A stretch of DNA of 64,000 nucleotides, taken from positions 558,001 to 622,000 of the forward strand of contig JAOVFP010000024.1 of assembly GCA_025738555.1 (NCBI GenBank). The letters run 5' to 3'. The notes under the pieces are model-generated. The model was given only the letters and a program-made list of their open reading frames with translations. It had not been told where the DNA came from and ran no database searches. Made by a program: the position numbers and the translations under genes. Position 1 is the stretch's first letter; every line of letters begins with the position of its first letter. Shown one piece after another: positions 45,286 through 56,079 of this stretch. Source of the stretch: Cyathus striatus. Taxonomy: Eukaryota; Basidiomycota; Agaricomycetes; Agaricales; Nidulariaceae.

Positions 45286-45673
45286 GGATGAGGTCGCGGA
45301 CTTTGCCGTGTGTGTTATCCGTTTCTCAAGTGATTTGCGTTAAATGATAACAAAAAAAATACAAGCCAATCCTAACTGAACGCAAGTAGACATCCGAAAA
45401 AGATGTGCAAGCGATGACACTGTATTATTAACTAAAAACATGCGATGTAAGTAGATGCGGTAAGTATGACGGTATGTATGTATGTATGTATGTAAGGGGA
45501 AAATCCAACAGCGTCCAGAACGAAACGAAAATGACAGCAAGCATTGCTGGTAACAGCTTCGTTAGTCCAAGAATAAAGGTCGTATAATCCTAAGCCATTG
45601 TCCGCAATGAATACAAATACTAAAGTAGGAAGGTCCGCCCCCTGTCGGGTCCATGCCGAGAAAAATACGCAGA
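45286..45673. other. Intergenic region with a GTAT microsatellite
   Basis: Between two minus-strand genes. It contains (GTAT)5 at 45472-45493 and otherwise AT-rich single-copy sequence, holding the MYG1 promoter and the next gene's 3' UTR. Confidence 0.45.
45472..45493 (+). repeat. GTAT tetranucleotide microsatellite
   Basis: Five perfect GTAT units plus GT, in intergenic sequence. Confidence 0.9.
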
Positions 45674-46305
45674 CTACAGAAGTACGAGTGCACCTCCTAG
45701 CGCGATGCCAGCTGCACCAGCGAGTGCAGCGTTCCTTTTAAGAGATGTGGCAGCAGCGATATAGCCGTCGTCTGGGCCAAGAACAACACCAGCTGAAGTT
45801 GCACCAGGAGCAGGAGCTCCGCCTACACCTCCACCATTTATATCCGTAGGAGCCGTGGGAAGGTTTTTGGGAGTTGTTGTGGTAGAGGATGAGGCACTAG
45901 TGCCCGAACTGTTATTAGCTCCTGCGGACGTAGGTGTAAGGGTTTGAGTACTGGTGAAGACGAAAGTGCGGGTCGCAGTGCTTTCAGCTCTGTCTGAACC
46001 GAGAGTGATACCGGTAGATATCGAAGTAGACGTTATGACAGTAACAACGGCGGATTGAGATTGAGCCTGAGATCCTGACTGGGATTGGGATTGAGACTGA
46101 GACTGAGACTGAGACTGCGGTTGGGACTGGGACTGGGACTGAGAGGACTGAGAGGACTGTGAAGACTTGAAAGAAGAATTAAGTTGAATGAATGAGAAAG
46201 ACGTGCGGAAGGATATACCTGTGCAGCCACAAACAGCGGGAAGGCGAGAATGGCAAGAACGAAGAGAATAATGCGGGTAGTGAAGGGAGAGACGGAGGAG
46301 GCCAT
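45674..46305 (-). CDS. GPI-anchored-type Ser/Gln/Thr-rich surface protein
   Basis: Starts MASSVSPFTTRIILFVLAIL with AFPLFVAAQ, a clear signal peptide. A short intron follows (donor GTATATCC), then an SQ-dipeptide repeat run encoded by hexanucleotide repeats. A Thr/Ser-rich middle (VVTVITSTSISTG, TFVFTSTQTLTPTSAG) leads to a Gly-rich stretch and a C-terminal hydrophobic tail NAALAGAAGIALGGALVLL typical of a GPI-attachment signal. Stop TAG at 45674-45676. It is probably heavily O-glycosylated at the cell surface; no catalytic domain is present. Divergent from the next gene, with 205 bp between. Confidence 0.75.
46053..46160 (-). repeat. Imperfect hexanucleotide (GACTGA/GACTGG on plus strand) coding repeat
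   Basis: About 100 bp of imperfect 6-bp units coding for alternating Ser-Gln in the GPI-type protein. Third positions vary, so the repeat is old or under selection for the dipeptide. Confidence 0.8.
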
Positions 46306-46510
46306 GATCGTGGTTTAGAGGAAGAGCGAGGGGATGAGTAATGTGAGAAGGGCATGGGCTAAATAATATTATGTAATATTAATAATTATTGTTGATATTA
46401 AATTTACTCTGCACTTGCTCTGCGCTGCAGCCTGCTGCCCAACTGCTGCCTGCATCCTTCTCTCGAGTCTCCGCTGTCTGTTCCCTTTCCTTTCTCTCTG
46501 TAGAAGTGCA

Positions 46511-47775
46511 ATGGACAGCCCTCAACTTTGTTCAATATCCCCGGAGACCATAAGTCTTGTTCTCCATTTCATTGCCCCTCCTTCCCAGCTAACAGCCCCT
46601 ATCCCTTCTCACCTCATTTCCCGCCCTCTCTTGCAAAGGCATCATTTCTTGAACATTGACCCCTGCCACCCTGCCGAATATCTTGCCTGGCCTTCGCCCT
46701 CTCAACAAAAGGCTGTGCATCTCCTCGATACCCTCATCAGCCATCCCTCTCCTTCTCACAACTACCCGGTTCAATACGTTGCAGATCCGGAATCCATCTA
46801 TGCCCACGTCCGCATTACTTCCGAACCTTCCGAACCCACTTCCGCTCTCCGTCTTATATTTCTCTGGGACAAATCATGTGGCTGGCAGTACCACGACCTT
46901 TCTCTTATGCCTTTTCCTCCCAACTCTCATCCTTCCCTGGAAAACGTCTTAGGAATGTTCCACTCTCCCGGCAATTTTCTCCAGGAGACACCTTACTCAT
47001 TTACTCAACCACAAGTGTCCTCGTCGTTGGACAGTGATGATGGAGATGATCCATCTTATTGGGATGCTTATGGTGCCACAGATCATGACCTTCATGATGG
47101 AGATTCATTTGCTGCTTCTACAAAGGATACCTCGTCAGATTCAGAAGATGCTTACTGGGCTCAGTATGCATCCGTCCAAGGTACTTACCGACTTCTCGTA
47201 AATTGCCCGTTATACTCAGATCAATTTTAGGTTCTGGAGACTCCACACTACCTTCCCCACTTCCCCGCAAAGCCAACCTAGGCCAACCAGCTCCTGGCGC
47301 TTATGTCTCTTCTGATCCCGATGCGACGGAGCGTATTATCATCTCTTCCGGAGACCTCCGCATCGATATTCCTCAGACAGAAGTATATAATCCTCTAGAG
47401 CCTCCGTCTCCAGGAAATCTTTCTCGCCGCCTTGAAGCAATTTCACCCCGCCCAGTCTCTCCCCCATTGATCGACGAGTCACCCGTTTCTACAGACTCCG
47501 ATACCATTTCGCCCCAGCCGGACCCCAGCGAACTTAACTCCGCACCCGATCATCCGTCCTCGCCAAGACCACCCCAGTTCGTCGAATTCGAGAAGGCACC
47601 AAACGGTGGTGTTAATAATTGCGTGGATGATGGAGACTCGGAGGGTGAAGAGACTCTCATTTCGGGTATTCAAGCAATGTATCGCCTCTGGAAGGCAAGC
47701 AGATACAAACCGTCTGTACAAAATGACAAGGACATTTTCTTAAGCATAGTTAACCGAGCGGTTATGAACTGCTAA
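46511..47775 (+). CDS. Uncharacterised acidic protein
   Basis: Starts MDSPQLCSISPETISLVLHF. Two exons (intron around 47180-47230, GTACTT...TTTTAG). Ordered-looking part: SQQKAVHLLDTLISHPSPSH, PVQYVADPESIYAHVRITSE and LRLIFLWDKSCGWQYHDLSL. Then an acidic region with DDPSYWDAYGA and DSEDAYWAQY, a disordered Pro/Ser/Asp-rich segment and a C-terminal helix TLISGIQAMYRLWKASRYKP. The two 'YWxAYG/YWAQY' acidic motifs suggest a short peptide-binding repeat. I do not know the family. An upstream in-frame open stretch from 46415 is taken as leader. The gene shares a 205-bp divergent promoter with the GPI protein. Confidence 0.7.
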
Positions 47776-48061
47776 ACATCCTCATTCATCACTACTGTGC
47801 CAATCGACCATTGTATCTTTTAAGTAACCCATTTTTTTTCGTGGCAGTTTCCTTCACGCACTGGTGTACCTATAGTAGGATTGCAATCGGATATATCAGA
47901 AGTTTTCTAACATAACATAGTGAACGGAGTTCCGAAGAAGGCGACAAAAAACATAATCTCAAAGAAATAAAGTCACTTGAGTACGTAGGAAATCCAAGAA
48001 GCAACATGAATAACATGATGTAAAGTGGGTCTACGTATCCGTATAGTTTGTCACCAGTAAC

Positions 48062-49163
48062 TCAGCCTCTAGCAGTAGCAGCAGGAGCCTGTATAATGAT
48101 ATTTCCCAAAGCAAACATCAGGTCGTTTACGGCAGAAATATAATCGGCGGAAGAGGGAATACTCATGCTAGTACTGGTTGCACTTGTGCTTGTGGTGGTG
48201 CTTGTGCTTTCACCACTCGGAGTAGCCACATGCAAAGAAGTGCTTGTCAATGTGGACATACTAGCGAAAGGCACTGTCGACGATCTATGAGTAGTACTAG
48301 TCTCCGTAGATATTACGCTGGTGGATGTATGTGCTTCCGTCGAAGTAGGTACTGTATGAGAAGAAGTTCTTGTGCTAGAGGTAGTGGGTTCTACAGTCGT
48401 AGTGCTGCTCGGCTTGACCTCTCCGCCAAATGACCAGTCTCCCATAACTTCATCTTGGGAAGGACCGACAAGGAAACGAAATAAGCCTATACTCAGGTCG
48501 AGAGCATTGGGCGGGCACCCCATACACTACTCTCTTTTTAAGTATGTATACAAAAGAGAGACTATGTTGTGACCTACTTCATCGACAATTTGAGCTTGAG
48601 CGGATTTACCATTGTAAGCTAGGGTCACCGTTTCATAGCAGTGAGAACCACCATCCCATTGCTATATCACATATACCATTCTGGTAAGCATACTACTTCT
48701 ATTATAGAAAATATATTGCATAATTTACCGGCTTGTTTATGGCAACTATCTGCGTAGATTGTCAGTAAATGGGCTACGCCTCATTGCGGTATTGAAAATT
48801 TACTTACAAAATCACTAGCTGAATTGGTTCCACCGCAAGCACCTCTGTCATACACATCGATTTAAATATTCAGTATGACGTCCACTTATAAACTTACAAG
48901 CCAGCGTTGAACCAGGTAAAGCGAGCGGATCCACCTCTCTTGTTGAGTACTTCACGCTCAACTTCGGTAGTGAATTTATTGGTTGTATTTAGTGAAACGT
49001 CGCTACTGGCCAAAGGATGAGCTGCTCCATGTGGAAAGGAGAGTTCTACTCGGCGATGGATGCGATTCCCAGTGTGCGAAGCAAAAACAGTGTACGGAAA
49101 CAGCGGCAACACGACGATTGAACTGGTAATGAGTAAGGACAGGAAGGTAGTAAAGGAATGCAT
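48062..49163 (-). CDS. Secreted RlpA/expansin-like double-psi beta-barrel protein
   Basis: Starts MHSFTTFLSLLITSSIVVLP with LFPYTVFA, a signal peptide. A propeptide-like stretch leads to RGGSARFTWFNAGLGACGGT, VTLAYNGKSAQAQIVDE and CMGCPPNALDLSIGLFRFLV: the T.Y..G.GACG... and I.D.C..C....LDLS pattern is the RlpA-like DPBB fold of barwin/expansin-type secreted proteins. A long Thr/Ser-rich tail (SSTRTSSHTVPTSTEAHTST and on) suggests O-glycosylation and wall association. Such proteins can loosen or bind wall polysaccharides; activity here is unproven. Stop TGA at 48062-48064. Confidence 0.8.
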
Positions 49164-49489
49164 CAATACAAGTAAATGAATGGATAATGGAATTACAGTA
49201 TGGTTGTCGAATGGAACCTGAAATTTTGAAAAGTCGAACAACGGGAACCCACGCAAGAGATGTTACACTATTCTAAAAATAGTCATATTTAAAAATAAAC
49301 GTAACGGTCCAATAGGCTGCTGCCATGTACAGCCGTGGTAATAGTAATATGCAACTCGAGTCATGTGTCCACAATTTCATTATTATAATAAATTTTTGAT
49401 AAATTTATGCCATCCAACAAAAAATATTTATACACAAATATATCCGCAAGGCCAACAAAAAAAAAATACGATGCAATGGTGCGAAGCCA
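49164..49489. other. Intergenic region, SRA-YDG 3' side / DPBB promoter
   Basis: About 325 bp of AT-rich sequence between two minus-strand genes, with A/T runs near 49380-49470. Nothing else is apparent. Confidence 0.35.
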
Positions 49490-51054
49490 TTATTCGTTGG
49501 ATGTAATGCCTTCACCCTTGTCATCTGAGCCATTGATAGGTATAGGCGGTTGATTAGGAAGTCTCTAAATCAAGCCATTCTCTTAGTCTAACATACGGCC
49601 ACACCATTATGGCTGCTACTTGCCTTGAATGCATACTTGCAGACCAAATATCCTCCTGGATTTAGACCTGGTTCAATCCATGCCTAAAACAAATTAATAC
49701 AAAGATTTCATTGGAAACACGTTTCCTAACCTTTTCAACTCTGTAAAGTCCATCGTATCGATATCTACATGATGGAATTTAATTATTCACTGGTGCATGG
49801 ATAAAGCAAAATTACCCTTACCCTTCAGTTGGTGCGTAGCAGGATTTCCCCTTGAATCCTCGAACTACCCTGACAGGGTTTTTAGTTTCGCATGATCTCT
49901 ATGAAGTAGTGCTTATTATAGGTATTAGAAGATCCCGTCATGAAAATATTCAAACCTGTAGCATTCTATTAAACTGTTTGCGCACCACGTCAGTAAGCTT
50001 CCTCGGTGAGTCGTTCAATTGACGTACATTGTTATCAAATGTCTGATCACAGCTTTGAGGGGCAGTGCGAAGCTTCGGGACCAACTTGCTGTTAGTAAGT
50101 ATGAGGATATCAGGAATATTACACACGTTTTTGGGTGCAGCTTTAGTTCCCTTTAAATCTCGGCCTCCTGGATTCAGGGGAAGTGCTGATTCACTATACG
50201 TTACAATACTCAGCAAGAAGCTATACGTACCTGATCCCGTGTAAGTACTGTAGATCATAATAAATGCCCTGAGATTTTATTAAAAAGTTCATGAGAAGAT
50301 GACCCACAATGCATATCCAAGGTCAACATCATCATCATAGCCGCCACTCAAAACGATGCTATGAGCACCATTGGGCCCACCAGATATACCACCAACCCAG
50401 GGACTACAAAGTTAGAGAGTTATCGTATGCAAACATATAGCCAGTAGGTTTCAACGTACGCGTGCACCGCATCAGCGCTGCATCCCTGACGTGTCTCCCA
50501 CCACGTCCCCACCTCAATTCCAGGTATATGTCCATAAACTTTCCTGTAAAAAAAATATCAGACTGAAAGGAAGGCGTCTATAAAGCACTGTCTTACGGAT
50601 CATGAAGTCTTTTTGCTCCAGCTTCACGGCCTAAAGGCCCGTCGTTGTCCGACGTCTTCACCCCGCTCGAATAGGCAAGCGGAAGGGTACGCGCAGTAGA
50701 AATCTCTGCACTGTAGTCGACTTTTTTCCCGACATTCCTGGAGCTTCTTCTTAGTGGCTTCTTCTCTGCTCCCGCCTCCGAACCCTCTGCTGCTTGGAAT
50801 TTCGCAGAGGAGCCGTCTTGTTCATTGGCTTCGGTAACCTGAGAAAGAGCTTCTGCCTTGCGTTTTTTATTTCGCTGGATTTTGTGTGGTATTTTTTCTC
50901 GTGGCTCTAAGGTAGGACCCTCCAAACCAAGCATACGAAGCACATCCTTATTCTTAACAGACAGATATTTCAGAGACGAAGGCTTCCTACTTGTTGAGTT
51001 TTGACCTACCTTCGCTATATTTAGCTCGCGTTGTTTTTCGTAGTTGCTAACCAT
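49490..51054 (-). CDS. SRA-YDG domain protein (methyl-DNA/histone-associated type)
   Basis: Starts MVSNYEKQRELNIAKVGQNS; a basic, disordered N-terminus with KRKAEAL and LRRSSRNVGKKVDY. Spliced exons then read VYGHIPGIEVGTWWETRQGC, SADAVHAPWVGGISGGPNGA, HSIVLSGGYDDDVDLGYA, TYTGSG, GGRDLKGTKAAP, LRTAPQSCDQTFDN, PVRVVRGFKGKSCYAPTEGY, RYDGLYRVEKAWIEPGLNPG and ICKYAFK. This is the SAD/SRA (YDG) fold (HxPGI..G..W..R......H.P...GI.G....G..SI.LSGGYEDD.D.G......G). No RING or PHD finger is seen, unlike UHRF1. SRA domains bind methylated or hydroxymethylated cytosine; basidiomycetes carry DNA methylation, so a chromatin role is plausible. Stop TAA at 49490-49492. Confidence 0.88.
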
Positions 51055-51502
51055 TTTCGTTTCTTTACACGCAAGATAAAATTTAAGAGCAGGACAGGCA
51101 AAATAAGGAGTGGGATTGTCAGTGGTGAGTTGGTGGCGAAACAGTAAAGACGTTGTAAACTTGCAATTGAAAGAGTCGAAGAGTCGAACCGACCTTTCGT
51201 CACATGATTAACCTATGACCGTGTGTCAGTGTCAACAATGACAACATACTTACAATACTATATTATTTACATAAAATTATTAATACTATGTTTATTTCAT
51301 TTTCATTTCGGAGAAACGCTCGTTTATATGAACTACTACTTTGAACATAGGAAGTTGGACAGGCACTAGTACTCACGATATTAAGTTAAGGTGCATTGTC
51401 AACTAGGGTATATACAACCAAAGAATAACTTCAAACAATAGTAAGGTAATGAAGTCTATCAAGGTACTAAATTTGCACTAAATTGCCTGCGAAGTCCTCC
51501 CC
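51055..51502. other. Intergenic region, SEC9 3' side / SRA-YDG promoter
   Basis: About 450 bp between two minus-strand genes; AT-rich, with leader-like sequence near 51100-51200. The 60-codon minus frame at 51021-51203 overlaps the SRA start and is rejected. Confidence 0.35.
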
Positions 51503-52678
51503 TCATTTGATTCTCTTCAGCTGTTATGTTAGTTAGCAAATGCAGGAAAATTGAGCAGCACAAAAAACTCGCCCTCTCGGTATTGCGGTATATCTTGTTG
51601 TCCAGTCCAACAGTCTTTTCATCAATACGTTCAATTCTGCGGTTCTGATTATCAAGCTCTTGGCCCATCGCTGATCCAAGAGCCTTCAAGCGTTTCGTCA
51701 TCTCCCCGATTTCACCCAAATTGTCGTCCAGCTCGTCTTCAATCTCTTCATCAGAGGCAGTGGCTTCAAATTGGAAACGCTTTCGTTGTTCCTTCCTTTC
51801 AGAGAGATGTTCAGCTGTTTTGAAGCGGCTACGGCTACCGCCAATGGTTTCTTCATCATTACTACTACCATAAGTCGTAACGCGGCCAAGACGATTCTGA
51901 GTTTCGCGCACGTCCATCATGGCCTTCTCTCTCTCTTCTCGCTCGTCGTCGTAACGTGCCTGCAATTTAGCCTCTTGGGCAGCACGCTTGGCGTCCTTAT
52001 TAAATGTTATGACAGGCCGGAAGATAGAGCGATTCAGTTGCTTCAATTCATCTGTCTTATCTTCAGCTCGAAGAGTATGACCTTTTGAGACGTCAAGGTG
52101 ACGCTCGGTATTGGCAAGTTTCTCTAATGTAGATATTAGCCAGTGAACACATTTTCAAGAAACATACGCACCGGACTGGTCCCCAAGCCTTGTAAGAGTG
52201 TTCCGAGCGGTTTCTTCTGCTTCTCTGGCAAGACGTAGCGCATTCCTCGTGGAATTGACGCTCTCCTGTTTCACAAACCGGGTTTGCGTCTTGATGCCTT
52301 CTATGTCATCTTCGTTCTCTTCTCCTGGATTTGGGTCCCTCCCTATATCAGGACCGTCGAAGAATCGACCTGATCCTGACTTTTGCGGGTTATAACCTGA
52401 GAATAGTTCATTACGGTCTTTATCTAGCTCGGAATGGCCACGAGAGTATATGTCTCCGACGCCGTTGCTTCGGCTGTACTTGTCCCTGAGCGACTCGCTA
52501 TTAGCAATGTCATAGCTGGAAGACTTGGTTGAGGTTCCGTAAAGATCTCCATCTCGACTTGGAACGTAGGTGCTGGCATTTGATCTATATGAAGGAGAAG
52601 TGGATGAGGGTGTACGAGGACCGTAGGAGGATCAACTGGTGGTATCAAGTTCTGTTCTTTCTTCCTAAACCAGGACAT
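51503..52678 (-). CDS. SEC9: Sec9-type SNAP-25 family t-SNARE; one frameshift and a GC-AG intron
   Basis: Starts MSWFRKKEQNLIPPVDPP, a conserved fungal Sec9 start. The downstream frame reads PRTPSSTSPSYRSNAS, GVGDIYSRGHSELDKDRNEL, FVKQESVNSTRNALRLAREA, EETARNTLTRLGDQS, EKLANTERHLDVSKGHTLRA, EDKTDELKQLNRSIFRP and LGEIGEMTKRLKALGSAMGQ, ELDNQNRRIERIDEKTVGLD. The two SNARE helices (Qb and Qc) are separated by the usual linker. Near 52616-52628 one base is missing between PPVDPP and PRTPSS. The last intron, 51521-51572, reads GC..AG; with it the protein ends in the canonical RNTERLKRIK. Sec9 pairs with Sso and Snc at the plasma membrane for exocytosis. Confidence 0.85.
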
Positions 52679-53065
52679 TTGTTTAATGGAGGATATACAG
52701 TGAAATGTAAAAATATACGTTAAGGAAGAGAAAGAGTATTGGCGATAGGTGGGAAGAAGACGAATAGCACCCACGCATTATATATAATGGGCAGCGTGAC
52801 TAGGTTGTGACATTGATATGTATTGACATATAGGCACCGCCGCATTGGCGGTGCTCATTGCTACCGGCCCGTAGTACTAGTAATTACTTACCATAATAAC
52901 TTGAGACTTGAGCAAGACTTGAGTATAGCACGCAGTCGTATAACCTCCATAAATAGAATGTATCTAGCCAGATATTAAGTTAAGAGTATTACTATTAAAA
53001 CTAAGACGATTACACGTTAAGCATATACTACAAGGCTCAGTAACAATTAGTACTAGTACTAAGCT
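52679..53065. other. Intergenic region, MPP10 3' side / SEC9 promoter
   Basis: About 390 bp between two minus-strand genes. It contains three ACTTGAG words (52899-52923) and palindromic ACTAGT/AGTACT and AAGCTTT repeats near 53050-53075. No gene is seen. Confidence 0.45.
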
Positions 53066-55437
53066 TTAAGCTTTATGTTTAACTGCCTTAATAGACTTCG
53101 TTTTTGTTGGCTTTCCAACTACTGTAACACCTTTCCCATTTTTGACAACACCCTCTAAAGCAGCTTGCTTTTGTTTCTTCACACTCTTCATTTTAGAGTA
53201 CTTGTCAGTACTTTTTTCTAGAACATCTCTTTGCTTCTTGCGAGCTTTCCGCTCTTTTGCGCGCTGTGAACGCTTCTCCGCTGGAGTTAACTCACTTCTT
53301 GCGCGTATTTCAGATGAACTAGGTGCAAAGACTTCTTCAGGTGCTAGCATCGAGGAGGCAGATTTCAGTGTGGGTAAAGCAGACTCAAGCGTGGCGGTGG
53401 CGACGTTCGAAACACTTGAGATTATAGCTTTCGGCTGCGAAAACATCTAGCTTGGGCGAATATCAAACATCAAAGACGAGCGTACCTGTTTAGGCACGAA
53501 ATGGGCATTGCACAACGCGTCCAGCTTCCCGCATATTTTCTCCCACAAATGCTCGATTTCGTCGTGTTCCTTCTTTAGTTTTCCGTCGCGCTCGTCGGTA
53601 GAACTGTTGCTCTGGGTAGCGATGAACTCATTTTCATAGATCTGAGCCAATGACTGAGTCGACTTTTTATCTTGAAGTTCGAAGAATCGGGAGGGGAGGA
53701 AAGGTTTGTCCTCTAATGGCCGAATTCGGACAACATCATCAAACTGTCCTTCCACAATACGGGCCTTGATTGTGTCTTCCAGTGTCTTCACACTTTCTTC
53801 TGTGATAATAGGCACCACTTTCATGACTCGTTCGAATTCAAGATCTTCTTCCAATAACGAGTTTTGAGGTCGTACTTTTGATCCAGCCTCCCCCATGAGC
53901 ATCCACTCCTTCGGGGCTACGTTTTCCGACTCTAGCTGTACTATTTGTTCCTTAAGTGCAGCTAGGCGTCTTTCATGGGTGGTCATGTCTTACAAAAATG
54001 TTGTAATCAAAATCGCACATTTACCGAAGAAATCACTTACCTCCAATTGCATCTTCCCCATCCTCTGCAAACAAGTCATCCTTAAACCGGTCTATTGTAT
54101 TCCTATCCAAAAGATCTGCTTCGGAATTATCACCGCTGTCTTCCTCAGCAGAGTTCAGATTTCCATTCAACATTGATATAACGTCGTCGTCTCGAAGTTC
54201 GTCATCATCCATGCTATCAACCTCATAGTCTTCGTCTTCTTCGTCTTCATCTTCCTCATCTTCCTCATCTTTCTCGTTCGTATCCATGAAGGACAAGGGT
54301 CGATTTTTGCCTTTCGCTTTGATATTTTTGACGCGCACTTCTTCATTAAAGCGAACTTTCCCTGTCTTTCTTGTAACGGATGCTTGAGAACTTTTCTTCG
54401 GAAGTTCAAAGAAATCGTTGTAATAAGCTTCTAATGTAGCCGTAAGTACTTCATGATATCCACATAATAGCGACATACCTCCAGCGTCCTCTGGACCTTC
54501 CGCAGAGTGATTATTGTCGACGGGTCCGAACAAATCAAATGGCATATCGTCATCCTCAGAATCATCATCACCGGAAAGACGACCCTTAGAGGATCGTAGT
54601 GCTTCTGCCTGTTCTACTTCAGCATTGAAGCTTGCGAGGTTGAAGAATCCATCGTCGAGCTCAGTTTTTTTCCCTTTGAGAATCCGGGCTCCAGGCTTCG
54701 TCGATCGGCGATTAACATCTAATAGAGAGGAAGGCTGTTCCTCGATATCGTCGGCAAGCAGCCCGTCATTTAGGTAAGTGATTCCTTCTTTTTCTAAGTC
54801 TTCATCTGATACATGCCGAGAATCAGCATCCATTTCATCTTGGGAACTATCAGATTCGTCGGTAGGCTCTTCATCCTCAGAGTCTTCGGAGCTAGAGCTT
54901 TGTCCATTTTGAAGCTCATTGATTTCTTGTAGCAACCTGCTTTCCTCTTCAGTGATGTCTTCATCTTCACCTTCATCCTCCATTTTATTTTCTCCTTCCA
55001 ACGCGAGGTCAAGCATGTCGCAGATATTATTCGTTCGTAGTTCTAGTTGTGCCCATATTTGGTCATCATCTAGTTCTTCCACAAATAGAGATTGTATTGG
55101 TGTTTCTCGAAAGACAGGTTGCGATGCAGATGTCAGAGAATCTCGAGTGCTAGTCGTGTGCGTTTGCGATCTTGTGCGAGGAGCATCAGCAATAGTCAAT
55201 GACGAAAGCAACTCTACAATGGGTGATTTTGACGAAGGTTCAGATTTAACAGCTAACAGAGTACAGCATCACCATCAGAATAAGCAATAGACGGATGTAT
55301 TGGCACGAACATAAATTAAAGATATACTGAGCAGCGTTTAACGCGGCTGCCTGAATGTCCCTGCTTTCCGAGGTAAAATATTCCGGGCTTTCCTCCAGAA
55401 GAGTCGACAGGGTTGCTAGCTCAGATACAAGGGACAT
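53066..55437 (-). CDS. MPP10: U3 snoRNP protein Mpp10
   Basis: Exon 1 is MSLVSELATLSTLLEESPEY with FTSESRDIQAAALNAAQYIF; the intron 55253-55310 (donor GTTCGT) joins it to VKSEPSSKSPIVELLSSL in frame. The long acidic middle (EDEDITEEESRLLQEINELQ, DDDMPFDLFGPVDNNHSAEG) and the basic C-terminal part (MTTHERRLAALKEQIVQLES, PIITEESVKTLEDTIKARIV, FLPSRFFELQDKKSTQSLAQ, FVPKQ, ELTPAEKRSQRAKERKARKK) match Mpp10, which binds Imp3 and Imp4 in the small-subunit processome. It ends IKAVKHKA with the stop at 53066. Length and acidic/basic layout agree with the family. Confidence 0.9.
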
Positions 55438-56079
55438 GACTGCAATGGTGGATCCGGAATGGTGTCGATATCTCGACGTCAAATTACAGACTAAATTAAA
55501 ATGTACTAAGCACAAGTGTTTACGAATATTTACTAACGCCCTTATTACGTAATATAAGGTCTTTTCGTCGACGTCGGACGGCGCATGGCGCCTTGATGGC
55601 CCCCAGCTGCTACAACATTTCAATTTTCGCTCTGCTTACTTATGTGGACTCCGCTTTGATTCTGGGCATCATTTTGAAATGCGCATCACACACTTTCAAT
55701 ATTCGTACTGGCCTTGGTCGGGTCTTTAGGCTTGTCATCGATTCATCTTTGGGCCTTGTACTTTCTTCCCCCGCAACTGAAGAACAATGAGAACAACGGT
55801 CAATAATTACATATTTTGACAGCCTTCCTGACGCATTTATTCACTCGGCTGTTCTTCACGACCTTGAATTTCTTTGTTCTTTCCATTTTACGTCACGTGG
55901 ATTCTCAGGATAGCTATTTCTATTATGTCTCTCTTTCCATTGTCCTATATAATGGCCACCGACGCTGCAATTTCCCAAAGCTCGCGGACTGGATCCTCCC
56001 TACCTCTACTTGTCACTGTCTACCACTAGTTGGTCTTCTGACAACAAACTACCCTCATTTACGATTTTATTTTTCAGTC
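55438..56079. promoter_or_regulatory. Divergent intergenic region, MPP10 / SUR7-PalI-like
   Basis: The 642 bp separate divergent start codons. CACGTG at 55894-55899 lies about 180 bp upstream of the plus-strand gene. Plus-strand open frames at 55593-55790 and 55816-56079 are leader-like and have no homologue known to me. Confidence 0.45.

Noticed and set aside
55593..55790. Short plus-strand frame upstream of the SUR7/PalI-like gene
   Set aside because: It overlaps the MPP10 upstream leader and has no homologue I recognise; treated as intergenic.
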